From: Ideonella_A sp963843805
GTDB taxonomy: Bacteria > Pseudomonadota > Gammaproteobacteria > Burkholderiales > Burkholderiaceae_C
Reading direction: 5' to 3'
Length of the DNA: 64,000 nucleotides
NCBI GenBank assembly: GCA_963843805.1
Contig: CAWJLY010000001.1
Location: 558,001-622,000, forward strand
Positions 47,867 to 57,665 of the stretch are shown here, one piece after another. The stretch's first letter is position 1; each line of letters begins with the position of its first letter. Below the pieces are notes generated by a model, which was not told the DNA's origin, ran no database searches, and saw only the letters and a program-made list of their open reading frames with translations. A program made the position numbers and the translations under genes.

Positions 47867-49258
47867 TCATCGCATCGCGCGAACCAACGCCTGCAGTTGG
47901 CGCGGCTCGACACGCCGATCCTCAGCCAGCAGGCCAATGCCGAATACCGAATCGCGGCCCGTTTCGCCCAGATCGATCGCCCGCTTCTCCAGAGCCAGCA
48001 AGGCCCGATGCGCCGCGGTGCGATCCGGCACTTGCAGAAACTGCGACAGCAGCCCGGCTACCAACGGAGCAGCGAATGAGGTTCCTCGTGCCGACAGATA
48101 ACCGCTACCCGACGACTCGGCGACAGCCAGCTCTGCACCTGGTGCAGAAAAAACGACTTGCCGGCCTTGTACGGCCTCAGGCAACACCCGACGGTTGGGG
48201 CTGACACCGGTCACGCCGATGACATCGAGGTAAGCCGCCGGGTACAGCGGCGGTGCAGTCGGGCCATCGTTGCCGACTGCCGCGACAAGCAGATGGCCGC
48301 GGTTGATCAGCGACTCGACCGCCTTTTCGAGCAGCCGGTTCGGCGGGCCGACCAAGCTGACATTGATGACCGCAACGCCTTCGCTGGCCATCCACGCCAA
48401 TGCTTGCGCCACCACTTCGACCGAGCCACCGCCAGGCCGACCACAATAGACGTCGGCCGAATACAGGATTGCCGAAGGCGCAACGCCGGAAAACAGGCTG
48501 TCGCGACCGACCAGCAACGAAGCCACCGCCGTGCCATGCGGGCTGGCAACGGGCTTGCCTTCGCAACCCCACAGCCGCCGATCGACTGCCCGAAGTGCGG
48601 GATGCTGCAGGTCGACACCGCCATCGACAAGACCGATGCGGCCTCGTGCCGCGCCACCGGGCGCTTCATCGGGACGCTGGGCGATCGAGGCCTCGGTCGA
48701 TCCACTGCGGGTATAGACATGATTGAAATCGGCCTCCACCTGCGGATCGATGGTACGCAGCAGGGCCAGTGCGGCAGCGGTGGAAAGGCGCGGGGGTGTC
48801 TGCATCACCACCGACTGCAAGCCGAGCGGATCGAGTGCACGCTGCCTCAGCACCCCGAAGCCCTGCGTCTGCGCGCGCGCAATCAAATCCGCAGAAGGCG
48901 AGATCAGCAGCAGTTCATTGCGCAGCATGGGCTCGCCGTTCGGGTCGCTTTCGATCTGCTCGCCGTGCTGGCGCAACAGATCGTCGATGGTCTGGCGGCG
49001 AACGGCCTGCAACGGCAGGACTCTCGCCACCGACTGGGTGGCGACCGCAACGCGTGGCCGCAGGCCAAGCTGCTCGGGAAGGATTCCGATCGCCCTGACC
49101 CCGCCAATCCCGGTTGCTGCGCCGACGCCCCCGGTGCCGGGCAGGCCGAGTTGCGCCTGCGCTGGCGAGGCGAGGCAGGCTGTGGCAACAAGCAATATCG
49201 AGCAGCGTCGGCGTAACACGCGAGCGGCCGACAGCATCGAAGGTGGCGCTATGGACAT
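47867..49258 (-). CDS. S8 family serine peptidase (subtilase), exported
   Basis: 463-residue secreted subtilisin-like protease. A signal peptide ending SPAQA and an N-terminal domain of about 180 residues precede the catalytic domain. The triad is visible: Asp in RIGLVDGGVDLQHPALR, His in SPHGTAVASLLVG, Ser in ARGTSFAAPLVAGLL; the oxyanion Asn is in LLVAAVGNDGPTAPPLYP. The ATG at 49258 gives a proper signal peptide. It is divergent from an ECF sigma gene, with start codons 67 bp apart. With a type II secretion system in the same window, export across the outer membrane by that route is possible, though unproven. Confidence 0.88.
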   Translation of the reverse strand: MSIAPPSMLSAARVLRRRCSILLVATACLASPAQAQLGLPGTGGVGAATGIGGVRAIGILPEQLGLRPRVAVATQSVARVLPLQAVRRQTIDDLLRQHGEQIESDPNGEPMLRNELLLISPSADLIARAQTQGFGVLRQRALDPLGLQSVVMQTPPRLSTAAALALLRTIDPQVEADFNHVYTRSGSTEASIAQRPDEAPGGAARGRIGLVDGGVDLQHPALRAVDRRLWGCEGKPVASPHGTAVASLLVGRDSLFSGVAPSAILYSADVYCGRPGGGSVEVVAQALAWMASEGVAVINVSLVGPPNRLLEKAVESLINRGHLLVAAVGNDGPTAPPLYPAAYLDVIGVTGVSPNRRVLPEAVQGRQVVFSAPGAELAVAESSGSGYLSARGTSFAAPLVAGLLSQFLQVPDRTAAHRALLALEKRAIDLGETGRDSVFGIGLLAEDRRVEPRQLQALVRAMR

Positions 49259-49324
49259 GATTGAAGAGCATAACGAACGCGGCGTGGAAGAAAATCCGCC
49301 CGCCATCCGTTGTCTGCACATGAC

Positions 49325-49831
49325 ATGACCAACCAGCCGACGCAAGACCTCGCGCACGAAATCGCCGCGCTGCTGCCGCGATTGCGGCGCTTCGGGCGCA
49401 GCCTCACAGGTGATCGGGAAGATGCCGACGACCTGGTACAGCATGCGATCGAACGGGCATTGAACAAAGGCGACCAGTGGCAAGCTGGTACCCGACTGGA
49501 CAGCTGGATATACCGAATCATGCAAAACGCCTGGATCGACGAAGTCAGATCACGCAGCCGTCGATCGCAGACCTTTCTGCCCGAGGAGGCAGGTGAACAG
49601 GTCGGCACTCCCGGCAGCGCCGGGCCGGACGATGCGATTGCGATCGAGCAGGCGATGCAACAGTTGAGCGACGAGCAACGTTCTGTTGTCGCGCTGGTAC
49701 TGGTCGAAGGGCTTGGCTACAAGGAGGCAGCGCAAGTGCTCGACATCCCCGTCGGCACCTTGACCAGCCGCCTGGCACGGGCCCGCGAAGCGCTGCAGCG
49801 CCTGCTCGGCGAATACGGGGAGCATCCTTGA
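49325..49831 (+). CDS. ECF-type RNA polymerase sigma factor
   Basis: 168-residue sigma-70 family factor of the extracytoplasmic-function class. Region 2 is GDREDADDLVQHAIERALNK with LDSWIYRIMQNAWIDEVRSR; region 4 is LSDEQRSVVALVLVEGLGYK followed by the helix-turn-helix EAAQVLDIPVGTLTSRLARA. The ATG at 49325 was chosen over a TTG at 49310. It overlaps the anti-sigma-like gene by one base and is divergent from the subtilase. Confidence 0.9.
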   Translation: MTNQPTQDLAHEIAALLPRLRRFGRSLTGDREDADDLVQHAIERALNKGDQWQAGTRLDSWIYRIMQNAWIDEVRSRSRRSQTFLPEEAGEQVGTPGSAGPDDAIAIEQAMQQLSDEQRSVVALVLVEGLGYKEAAQVLDIPVGTLTSRLARAREALQRLLGEYGEHP

Positions 49832-50580
49832 TGGATTCAATCAGCGACGAACGCCTGATCGCTTATGCGGACGGCGAACTCGACGATCAGGCGGCCCAAC
49901 TGGTTCGCGCAGCGATCGACGCCGATCCGCAACTTGCTGCGCGGCTGAAACAGCATCGGCAATTGCGCCAGCGGATAAGCGGCGCCTACCAGAACGTGCT
50001 GGCCGAACCGGTACCCGATCGGCTGCTGCAAGCTATCCGGCCCGCAGCAGCGGTACCGATCGATCTGGCAGCGCACCGCGCAGCCCGTCTTGAACATCCC
50101 GCGCCGACCACCGCGCCACCGCCACCCGGCTGGGCTCGATGGGGTGGCATGGCTGCCAGTCTGGTGATCGGCATGCTGATCGGCGCCTTGGCGGACTTCG
50201 GCAGACCGACCACCAATTTTGCAACCACGCCTGTCGGGCTGGTGGCAGCAGGCGCCGTTGCCGATGGCTTGTCGAATCAGCTGGCCAGTGCGCCGCCCGC
50301 GGAAGAATCGGTGCGTGTTCAGGTCAGCTTCATCGATCAGACCGGCCGCTTTTGCAGGACATTCACGGCCCCGGCACTGGCCGGACTGGCGTGCCGCGAC
50401 AGCGGCAGATGGCTGGTGCAAGCGCTGTTCAACCAACCCGCCGGCTCGCAGCCTGCGATGCGGCAGGCGGGCACTCAACTGCCGCGCGAACTGCTGCAGA
50501 TGATTGATGAGCGGATTCGCGGCGATGCGCTCGATGCAGCAGCTGAACAGGCAGCGCGGCAGGGCAACTGGCAACGCTGA
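49831..50580 (+). CDS. Anti-sigma-factor-like membrane protein
   Basis: 249 residues. The N-terminal cytosolic part (ISDERLIAYADGELDDQAAQ, LVRAAIDADPQLAARLKQHR) is of the type that binds ECF sigma factors. One membrane helix (MAASLVIGMLIGALADF) follows near residue 110, then a periplasmic domain (VSFIDQTGRFCRTFTAPALA) with two cysteines. No zinc-binding HxxxCxxC motif is present. Position directly after the sigma gene, with overlap, supports the role. Confidence 0.82.
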   Translation: MDSISDERLIAYADGELDDQAAQLVRAAIDADPQLAARLKQHRQLRQRISGAYQNVLAEPVPDRLLQAIRPAAAVPIDLAAHRAARLEHPAPTTAPPPPGWARWGGMAASLVIGMLIGALADFGRPTTNFATTPVGLVAAGAVADGLSNQLASAPPAEESVRVQVSFIDQTGRFCRTFTAPALAGLACRDSGRWLVQALFNQPAGSQPAMRQAGTQLPRELLQMIDERIRGDALDAAAEQAARQGNWQR

Positions 50581-50604
50581 GCACGCGGCGGCGGGTGCGC
50601 GGCG

Positions 50605-51841
50605 TCATCTGTCGATCACGCGCCGAACCAGTTTTCCGATCGTCAGGCCTTGCACCAGGATCGAAAAGACGACCACGCAATAAGTCAGCGCAAGCAAGGT
50701 CTCGCGCTGCGGTCCGGCCGGCAGCGACAATGCCAGCGCGACCGAGATACCGCCGCGCAGCCCGCCCCAGGTCAGCACCTGGCCAGCGCCGCGAGGCAGC
50801 TTGAAGGCAGCGGCGAACAGCCCGACCGGCAGGCCGATCGTCAGGGTGCGAGCCAGCAGCGTCACGACGATCGCGGCAACCGCCGCTGGCGCGATTGCGC
50901 CCGCCGAAGCTGATGACGATGACCTCCATGCCGATCAACACGAACAAGACGGCATTCAGGATCTCGTCGAGCAGCTCCCAGAACAGGTCGAGATGACGCC
51001 GCGTGGTGTCCGACATCGCCAGCGCGCGACCATGGTTGCCGATCATCAGGCCAGCCACCACCATCGCCAGCGGGCCGGATACGTGCAAGCGGCTGGCCAG
51101 TGCATAGCCGCCCATCACCGCAGCCAGCGTCAACAAGACTTCGACCTGGTAGTGGTCGATCGAACGCAGCAACCTGAACGTGACATAGCCGAGCACCAGG
51201 CCGAACAACAAGCCGCCACCGGCCTCGTGCAGCAGCAGTTCGGCGCCGTGGCCGAACGACGGCACCTCGCCGCTGGTCAGCATGCCGAGCAGCAACGCGA
51301 AAACGACCACGCCCACCCCGTCGTTGAACAGCGATTCGCCGGCAATCACCAGCTCGAGATTTTTCGGCGCGCCGACTGATTTCAGGATACCCATCACCGC
51401 GATGGGATCGGTCGGCGAAATCAGCGCCCCGAACAGCAGGCAATAAGTCAACGGCATCGGCAGCCCGAGCAGCGGCAGCAGCCACCACATCGCGAGGCCG
51501 ACAACTGCGGTCGACAAGACCGTGCCGACCACCGCCAGTGTGCCGATCTGCCAGCGGTAGGCGCGAAGTTCACTGATGTCGACGTGCATGGCGCCGGCAA
51601 ACAGCAGCAGCGACAACATGCCCTGCATCAAGACATTGCTGAAATCGATCGATCGCAAAAACGATTCTTCGTAGGCACGCAGTTCGCCGACCAGGCCGAG
51701 GGCATCAAGCAGGACCAGCAAAAGCGACAAACCCAGCGCCGCAACCATCACACCGATCGTGGTCGGCAGGCCGATGAAGCGGTGGTTCAGATAAGCAAGC
51801 AGAGCTGTGACGACAAGGCAGATCGCGGCGATATCGAGCAT
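50605..51841 (-). CDS. CPA1-type sodium/proton antiporter, one frame break
   Basis: Cation/proton antiporter with about twelve membrane helices. Family landmarks: LTYCLLFGALISPTDPIAVM, ELVIAGESLFNDGVGVVVFA (ion-binding Asp in FNDG), LHVSGPLAMVVAGLMIG and VLTWGGLRGGISVALALSLP. The frame shifts near 50900 between VIVISFGG and TLLARTLTIGLPVGLFAAAF. The short C-terminus (VRRVIDR) lacks a large cytoplasmic domain. About 411 residues after correction. Confidence 0.9.
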
Positions 51842-51849
51842 GCTGCGCC

Positions 51850-53431
51850 TCAGGTCTGCCCGGGCGAATGGACTGCCACATAAGCGGCCCGCAAGTCGCG
51901 CTTGAGCACCTTGCCGATGGGGCTGCGCGGCAGTTCGCCCACCAGCACCACCGCGGCCAGACGCTGGGTCTTGCCGACCTGGTGGTTGAACCAGTCCTGC
52001 AGCGTATTCGCAAGCTCGCCAGAGCCGCGCTCGAGAACGACGAAGGCGACTGGCGTTTCACCCCATTGTTGCGAAGGCACGCCGACCACTGCGACCTCGG
52101 CAACAGACGGGTGCTGCCGCATCTGAGCCTCGAGATCGCTCGGGTAGATGTTGAAACCACCCGAGATGATCATGTCCTTCTTGCGGTCGAACAGGATCAG
52201 AAAACCATCGTCGTCGAAACGTCCGACATCACCGGTGCGGATGAAGCGTTTGCCATCGGGTGCAAACCATTCAGCCTCGCGTGTCTTCTCGGGCTGGCCA
52301 TGGTAGCCGCTCATCATCGCGCCTGAATGGCCGACGACTTCGCCTGATCCACCGGCGCCAACTTCGCGCCCATCGTCGTCGATCAGGCGGATATCGTGAC
52401 CTTCGGCAGGCTGGCCGACGGTATGCAATTTGTCGGGATACTCGTGCGCGGCCAGGATGCAGGTGCCGCCGCCTTCGGTCATGCCGTAGAACTCGATCAG
52501 GCCGCCGGGCCAGCGGCGCAACACATCAGCTTTCAGCGCTGCACCGAACGGTGCGCTGGTGCTGAATTTCATCGCGAAGCTGCGCAGATCGTGACGGTCG
52601 AAATCGGCCGACGCCATCAGCCGCTGATACTGCACCGGCACCAGCATCGTATGGGTCACACGCAGTTTCTCGGCCAACTGGAGGTAGCCACTGGCGTCGA
52701 ACTTGGGCATCAACACGACGCTGCCGCCGAATGCGAGGGTCGGAAAAAAGACCACCAGCGTCGTATTCGAATACAACGGTGTTGCCAGCAAAGTGATTGT
52801 CTGCGGCCCGTAGCCGTAGGCGCGCCCCCGACGCACATGCGACCAACGCATGCTGTGCGGTTGCACGATTCCCTTGGGCTCGCCGGTTGTGCCAGACGAA
52901 TAGATGATGTTGAACGGCGCTGCAGGCTGCACCGATGACCTCGGCTGGAACAACACCGTCGGGCTCCAGCCAGTCACTGAAGCTGGACGATTTTGCATCC
53001 GACCCCGCCTGATCGTCGAGGTGCAGGTACCGCGGCGCGCCGGCAGTGGACGCCGCATTGGCCGCGGGAAATTCGCCAGCCGTTGTCCGGTCGACAAAGA
53101 CCAGCTTTGCCTGCGCATCGGCCAGCATCCTGGCCAGACTCTGTGCAGTCGATCCCGGCGCCAGCGGCGCAACAACCACCCCGGCGCGCAGTGCGCCCAG
53201 AAAAACATGGACGTAGTCAATCGACGTGCTGGCGCAGATCGCGATCGCGTCACCCGCTGCCAGACCATCGCGCTGCATCGACGCGGCAACCCGGTCGATC
53301 GCCCGATCGAACTCTTCCCAGGTCTGTCGACGCGAGCCGCAGATCAGCGCCACGCGCTGCGGCGACCGCCTGGCGTGCTCGGCAACCCTGTCGCTGATCA
53401 GACCGAATTCGGGCAGCAGGCTGTCGTCCAT
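51850..53431 (-). CDS. Acyl-CoA synthetase (AMP-forming), one frame break
   Basis: Adenylate-forming CoA ligase of about 527 residues. It begins MDDSLLPEFGLISDRVAEHA, with RQTWEEFDRAIDRVAASMQR, the P-loop YSSGTTGEPKGIVQPHS, LIEFYGMTEGGGTCILAAHE, the hinge RFIRTGDVGRFDDDGFLILF and the catalytic lysine region ELPRSPIGKVLKRDLR. A frame change near 52925 falls just before the P-loop. The substrate is unknown. It is followed downstream by the antiporter on the same strand. Confidence 0.9.
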
Positions 53432-53454
53432 GGGCTCAACCGAGCATCGCTGCA

Positions 53455-54657
53455 TCATGGCAACGCAGCATAAACCAGTGTCTTGTAGAGGGCCCAGAAA
53501 TCCTTGCGCTGCTCGGGCGCCTGCATCATCCAGATCGCAATCAGATCCTCAGCCGGGTCAACCCAGAAATAGGTACCGGCCAGGCCGCTCCAGTGATAGT
53601 CCCCGACGCTGCCAGGTACCAAGGCTTCGCCGCCCGCCATTCGCACCGCCACCCCGAGCCCGAAGCCGTAACCGGGGCCGGGCACATAGCCATTGCTGGC
53701 GCCTGCGACGCGGCTGGCGCGAATCAGGTCGACGCCAAGGTGGTCGTGAGTCATCAACTCGACCATCTTGCGCGACAACAAGCGCCGGCCCTTCAACACG
53801 CCGCCGCCGAGCATCATTCGAGCGAACCGAAGGTAGTCGGAGGCTGTCGAGAACAGCCCGCCACCGCCTGATTCGAAAACCCGTTTCCGGCGGCCATCGA
53901 GCAGCCGGATCGGCTCGCCGCTGGCTGGATCGGTGGCAAACGGTTCGGCCAGGCGATGCTGCTCAGACGGTGGCACCTCGAAGCCGGTATCGACCATCTT
54001 CAGCGGATCGAAAATTCGGTCGCGCAGAAATTGCCCCAACGTCTGGCCGCTGATGCGCTCGATCAGCGAGCCGATCAGGTCGGTCGCGCGGCTGTATTCC
54101 CACATCGTCCCCGGCGCATAGGCCAGGGGCAGGCGCGCCAGGCGGCGTGAAAACTCGCCGTTGTCATAGCCGCCCGACTCGACACCGGCCTCGAGATACA
54201 GCGTCTTCACCTGCGAGGATCCGAAGCTTCCGTAGGTCAGGCCTGCGGTGTGACGCAGCAGGTCGTAGACGAGAGGGATGGTCGGCGTGTTCGGCGAGGT
54301 GGGCGGCAGCGCAACCCGCTTCAGGCTTTCCCGACCCGTCGAATCGCGCACCTCGACGCCGAGTTGCATTTCGGCGAACTCCGGCAGATGCTGCGCCACC
54401 GGATCGCGCAACCGCAGGCGACCCTCTTCGACCAGCAGCAACAGCGCGACCGACACGATCGGCTTGGTCATCGAATAGATGCGGAAGATCGCATCCTCTC
54501 GCATCACGGTCCCCGAAGCGGGATCCAGCACGCCCAGCGCGGCGCGATGCACCGGTTTGCCGCGGTGCCTGATCAGCAGCACCGCGCCGGGAATCTGTCC
54601 GCGGTCGATTTCGCGGCTGATCGCCCGATCGAGCCGCTTGAGAGCCGGCGCAAACAT
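53455..54657 (-). CDS. Beta-lactamase-fold serine hydrolase
   Basis: 400-residue protein of the class C beta-lactamase/family VIII esterase group. The nucleophile motif SxxK is YSMTKPIVSVALLLLVEEGR, the second motif YSR lies in GTMWEYSRATDLIGSLIERI, and a His/Trp-Gly-like third motif region is DYHWSGLAGTYFWVDPAEDL. There is no signal peptide, so a cytoplasmic esterase or lactonase is more likely than antibiotic hydrolysis. Same strand as the neighbouring CoA ligase. Confidence 0.85.
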   Translation of the reverse strand: MFAPALKRLDRAISREIDRGQIPGAVLLIRHRGKPVHRAALGVLDPASGTVMREDAIFRIYSMTKPIVSVALLLLVEEGRLRLRDPVAQHLPEFAEMQLGVEVRDSTGRESLKRVALPPTSPNTPTIPLVYDLLRHTAGLTYGSFGSSQVKTLYLEAGVESGGYDNGEFSRRLARLPLAYAPGTMWEYSRATDLIGSLIERISGQTLGQFLRDRIFDPLKMVDTGFEVPPSEQHRLAEPFATDPASGEPIRLLDGRRKRVFESGGGGLFSTASDYLRFARMMLGGGVLKGRRLLSRKMVELMTHDHLGVDLIRASRVAGASNGYVPGPGYGFGLGVAVRMAGGEALVPGSVGDYHWSGLAGTYFWVDPAEDLIAIWMMQAPEQRKDFWALYKTLVYAALP

Positions 54658-54684
54658 CAGGTGCAGGTCATGTTCGAGGGCCGA

Positions 54685-55482
54685 TCAGACCGCATAACCG
54701 GGATTGTGGCGATCGAGGCGGCGCAGCAGGCCCGGCCACATGATGCCCGCGCCCAGGCCCTTGCTGACCACCAGCGATTGCGCCGAGATGCCCTCGATGA
54801 TGGATGGGTCGACCCGGATCAGCCGCCCGCCAGCTGCTTGCGCAGCGATCTGCACTTCACAGGCGCGCTGCAGTCGGTACATCGCCCGGAAGGCTTCGGA
54901 GACGGTCGGCCCGCAAGTCAGCAGACCATGATTGCGCAGGATCAGATGGTTGGCAGCGCCCAGGTCGTCGACCAGGCGGCGCTTTTCGGCATCGCGCAGC
55001 GCCAGGCCTTCGTAGCTGTGATAGGCCAGGCTGGCCAGTGGAAAACAGGCTTGCTGCGAGATTGGCAACAGGCCGTCTTCCTGCGTCGATACCGCAACCC
55101 CGGCGACGGTGTGGGTGTGAACGACGCAGGCCGCGTCATGACGCGCCTCGTGAACCGCGCTGTGGATCACGAAGCCGGCCGGATTGACCGGGAACGGCGA
55201 ATCAATCAACGGCCGCCCTTCTGCATCGACCTTGATCAGGCTCGATGCCGTGATCTCATCGAAAAACAGCCCGTACGGATTGATCAGAAAGGCGTGCCCG
55301 CCGGCAGACCCTTCGCCGGTGACCCGCGCCGATACATGGGTAAAGACCATGTCGTCCCAGCCGAACATCGCGATCAGGCGATAGGTTGCGGCTAGATCGA
55401 CGCGGATTTGCCACTCTTCGGGCGACACCCGCTCGCGCATGCTTGGAATGTCGGGGATCGAATGACTGCTCATCGTGCTCAA
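54685..55482 (-). CDS. Class II aldolase/adducin family protein
   Basis: 265 residues. The metal-binding histidines are in CVVHTHTVAGVAVSTQ and HLILRNHGLLTCGPTVSEAF; the start RVDLAATYRLIAMFGWDDMV and FTHVSARVTGEG fit the family. Members either split sugar phosphates or only share the fold; the aromatic and acyl neighbours do not settle the substrate. Start codons at 55482 and 55473 are equally possible. Confidence 0.88.
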   Translation of the reverse strand: MSTMSSHSIPDIPSMRERVSPEEWQIRVDLAATYRLIAMFGWDDMVFTHVSARVTGEGSAGGHAFLINPYGLFFDEITASSLIKVDAEGRPLIDSPFPVNPAGFVIHSAVHEARHDAACVVHTHTVAGVAVSTQEDGLLPISQQACFPLASLAYHSYEGLALRDAEKRRLVDDLGAANHLILRNHGLLTCGPTVSEAFRAMYRLQRACEVQIAAQAAGGRLIRVDPSIIEGISAQSLVVSKGLGAGIMWPGLLRRLDRHNPGYAV

Positions 55483-55506
55483 AATGTTTACCTTGTACGT
55501 GGGTCG

Positions 55507-55804
55507 TCACTTGCCGCGGCGCGCCGCATCCGCGGCCTGCAGTTGCCGCCCCAGAAACCTGCCGGATGCCGATGTCGGCTGGCGCGAAACAAGCTCGACG
55601 ATACGCGGACTTTTGCAGGCCGCCATCTGCTGGCGCGACCTTTTTCGATCCCATCGGCCTCGCTGACTCGGCCGTCGTGACCTTCCTTCAGCATCTCCAG
55701 CGCCTTCGCGGTCTCGCCGCGCCGTTCGTCGAATGCCACGATCACGCAGGCCTCCTGGATCGCCGCGTGGTGATACATGATGGCTTCGACTTCGGCCGGT
55801 CAAG
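55507..55804 (-). pseudogene. C-terminal relic of an AMP-forming CoA ligase
   Basis: The minus strand reads PAEVEAIMYHHAAIQEACVI, VAFDERRGETAKAL, LKEGHDGRVSEAD and, after a frame break near 55640, RQQMAACKSPRIVELVSRQP and SASGRFLGRQLQAADAARRG. This is the last 95 or so residues of an acyl-CoA synthetase, including the region of the catalytic lysine, which here appears to be replaced (SGRF in place of SGKV). The other 400-450 residues are missing upstream, where the sequence changes to the leader of the next gene on the other strand. A gene remnant left by deletion is the simplest reading. Confidence 0.72.
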
Positions 55805-56077
55805 ACTTGTAGTCCGTCGCGCCAGCGCCCGGGCCTGTTGCGTCAGAGTGCGCATGCGGCTGCCGGGTTGAGCCACTCGGTTGTTCGACGCATTTGAGGC
55901 CATGGCCGGATGCTGAAGCACAGCATTGCGCAGGCAGGTGCGCACATCAGCTGACGAAACTCCCCACGGCTGACAAGGCTTCGATTGGCGCGACAATCGT
56001 CGCGCAGCGGCCCTTCGCAGCGCGGCCGATTTCATCGACCGGGACTGGTCGCTTTTCATCACGACAAGGAGTACGAG

Positions 56078-57265
56078 ATGTCCGGCACAACCACCAAAGC
56101 CAGCTTTCATTGGGACGACCCCTTGCTGCTGGAAACCCAGTTGAGCGATGAAGAGCGGATGGTTCGTGACTCGGCGCGCAGCTACAGCCAGGAGCGGCTG
56201 GCACCACGGGTGCTCGAGGCGTTTCGCCACGAGAAGATGGACGCCAGCATCTTTCGCGAAATGGGCGAGCTCGGTCTGCTCGGCCCGACGATCCCCGAGC
56301 AGTACGGCGGCTCCGCGCTGAACTATGTCTGCTACGGTCTGGTGGCGCGTGAAGTCGAGCGCGTCGATTCGGGCTACCGGTCGATGATGAGTGTGCAGAG
56401 TTCGCTGGTGATGGTGCCGATCAACGCATTCGGCAGCGAGGAGACGAAGCAGAAATACCTGCCCAAACTGGCCACCGGGGAGGCGATCGGCTGCTTCGGG
56501 CTGACCGAGCCCAACCATGGCTCCGACCCCGGCTCGATGGTGACCCGCGCTCGCAAGGTCGACGGTGGCTACAGCCTGACCGGCTCGAAGATGTGGATCA
56601 CCAACAGCCCGATCGCCGACGTCTTCGTGGTCTGGGCGAAAGACGACGAAGGCGCGATTCGCGGCTTTGTGCTCGACAAGGGCTCGAAAGGCCTGAGCGC
56701 GCCAGCGGTGCACGGCAAGGTCGGCCTGCGCGCCTCGCTGACCGGCGAGATCGTGATGGACGGCGTGTTCTGCCCGGAAGAAAACGCCTTCCCGGAAGTG
56801 CGAGGCCTCAAGGGCCCGTTCACCTGCCTCAATTCGGCGCGCTACGGGATTGCCTGGGGTGCGCTCGGCGCGGCCGAGGATTGTTTCCACACCGCCCGCC
56901 AGTACACCCTCGATCGCAAACAGTTCGGCCGCCCGCTGGCCGCCAACCAGCTGATCCAGAAAAAGCTTGCCGACATGGAAACCGACATCGCGCTCGGCCT
57001 GCAAGGCTGTCTGCGCCTCGGCCGAATGAAGGACGAAGGCATCGCCTCACCCGAAGTGACCAGCATCATGAAACGCAACAGCTGCGGCAAGGCGCTCGAC
57101 ATCGCCCGCACCGCACGCGACATGCTTGGCGGCAACGGCATCAGCGATGAATTCGGCGTCGCGCGCCACTTGGTCAACCTGGAGGTGGTCAATACCTATG
57201 AAGGCACGCATGACATCCATGCGTTGATCCTGGGGCGGGCGATTACCGGGATCGCGGCGTTCTGA
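56078..57265 (+). CDS. Glutaryl-CoA dehydrogenase-like acyl-CoA dehydrogenase
   Basis: 395-residue flavoprotein. It matches the glutaryl-CoA dehydrogenase type: FHWDDPLLLETQLSDEERMV, GPTIPEQYGGSALNYVCYGL, REVERVDSGYRSMMSVQSSL, GCFGLTEPNHGSDPGSMVTR, SKMWITNSPIADVFVVWAKD and the catalytic Glu in NTYEGTHDIHALILGRAITG. Such enzymes oxidise and decarboxylate glutaryl-CoA to crotonyl-CoA in lysine, tryptophan and aromatic breakdown. AAGGAGT precedes the ATG by five bases. The gene stands alone, with no CoA-transferase beside it. Confidence 0.92.
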   Translation: MSGTTTKASFHWDDPLLLETQLSDEERMVRDSARSYSQERLAPRVLEAFRHEKMDASIFREMGELGLLGPTIPEQYGGSALNYVCYGLVAREVERVDSGYRSMMSVQSSLVMVPINAFGSEETKQKYLPKLATGEAIGCFGLTEPNHGSDPGSMVTRARKVDGGYSLTGSKMWITNSPIADVFVVWAKDDEGAIRGFVLDKGSKGLSAPAVHGKVGLRASLTGEIVMDGVFCPEENAFPEVRGLKGPFTCLNSARYGIAWGALGAAEDCFHTARQYTLDRKQFGRPLAANQLIQKKLADMETDIALGLQGCLRLGRMKDEGIASPEVTSIMKRNSCGKALDIARTARDMLGGNGISDEFGVARHLVNLEVVNTYEGTHDIHALILGRAITGIAAF

Positions 57266-57453
57266 TCCGTTTTAGAGGCATCTTTGTGCAGCTTTTCACG
57301 CGGCCGCAGCTTTATGTGTCGGGTCGAGGTCCACATCTCAGCCAATTGTGTGAATTTGTGTCAGGATGATGCCCTGGGCCAGCAAGTCGTGTAGATGCTG
57401 GTAAATTGCAACCCCGTGGTTGCTGATTGAACTTTGACGATTGGAGAAAAACC

Positions 57454-57627
57454 ATGCGTATCCTTACTATCGAAGAGCTGCTTCAGGTCAGTGGTGGCTG
57501 TGGCCGGCCAAAGAAAGTCCCTAGCACGAAATGTGCCAAAAGCGACAAGAGTATGAAGAGTGCCAAGAGTCCCAAGAGCAAGAAGAGTTGCAAGGCGAAA
57601 AGCATGAAGAGTGACAAGATGAGCTAA
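57454..57627 (+). CDS. Double-glycine leader peptide with Lys/Ser triplet repeats (microcin-like)
   Basis: 57 codons. The leader MRILTIEELLQVSGG is 15 residues long and follows the pattern of microcin V (MRTLTLNELDSVSGG, from memory): M-R-x-L-T-x-x-E-L-x-x-V-S-G-G. The predicted 42-residue core starts CGRPKKVPSTKC and holds 14 Lys, 1 Arg, 10 Ser, 3 Cys and only 2 Asp. Residues 28-45 are six perfect Xaa-Lys-Ser triplets (AKS DKS MKS AKS PKS KKS). GGAG lies seven bases before the ATG. The same strand carries an HlyD-type adaptor and a C39 peptidase transporter 1.1 kb downstream. I know no family with this core. A bacteriocin or other exported signal is inferred from leader and context. Confidence 0.8.
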   Translation: MRILTIEELLQVSGGCGRPKKVPSTKCAKSDKSMKSAKSPKSKKSCKAKSMKSDKMS

Positions 57628-57665
57628 GGGCAACTGCGGCGCAGCAGTGAATGACTCGTTGAATG

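Noticed and set aside
53455..54657. Beta-lactam resistance gene
   Set aside because: It has the SxxK fold but no signal peptide and lies among acyl-CoA genes; an esterase-type hydrolase is more likely.
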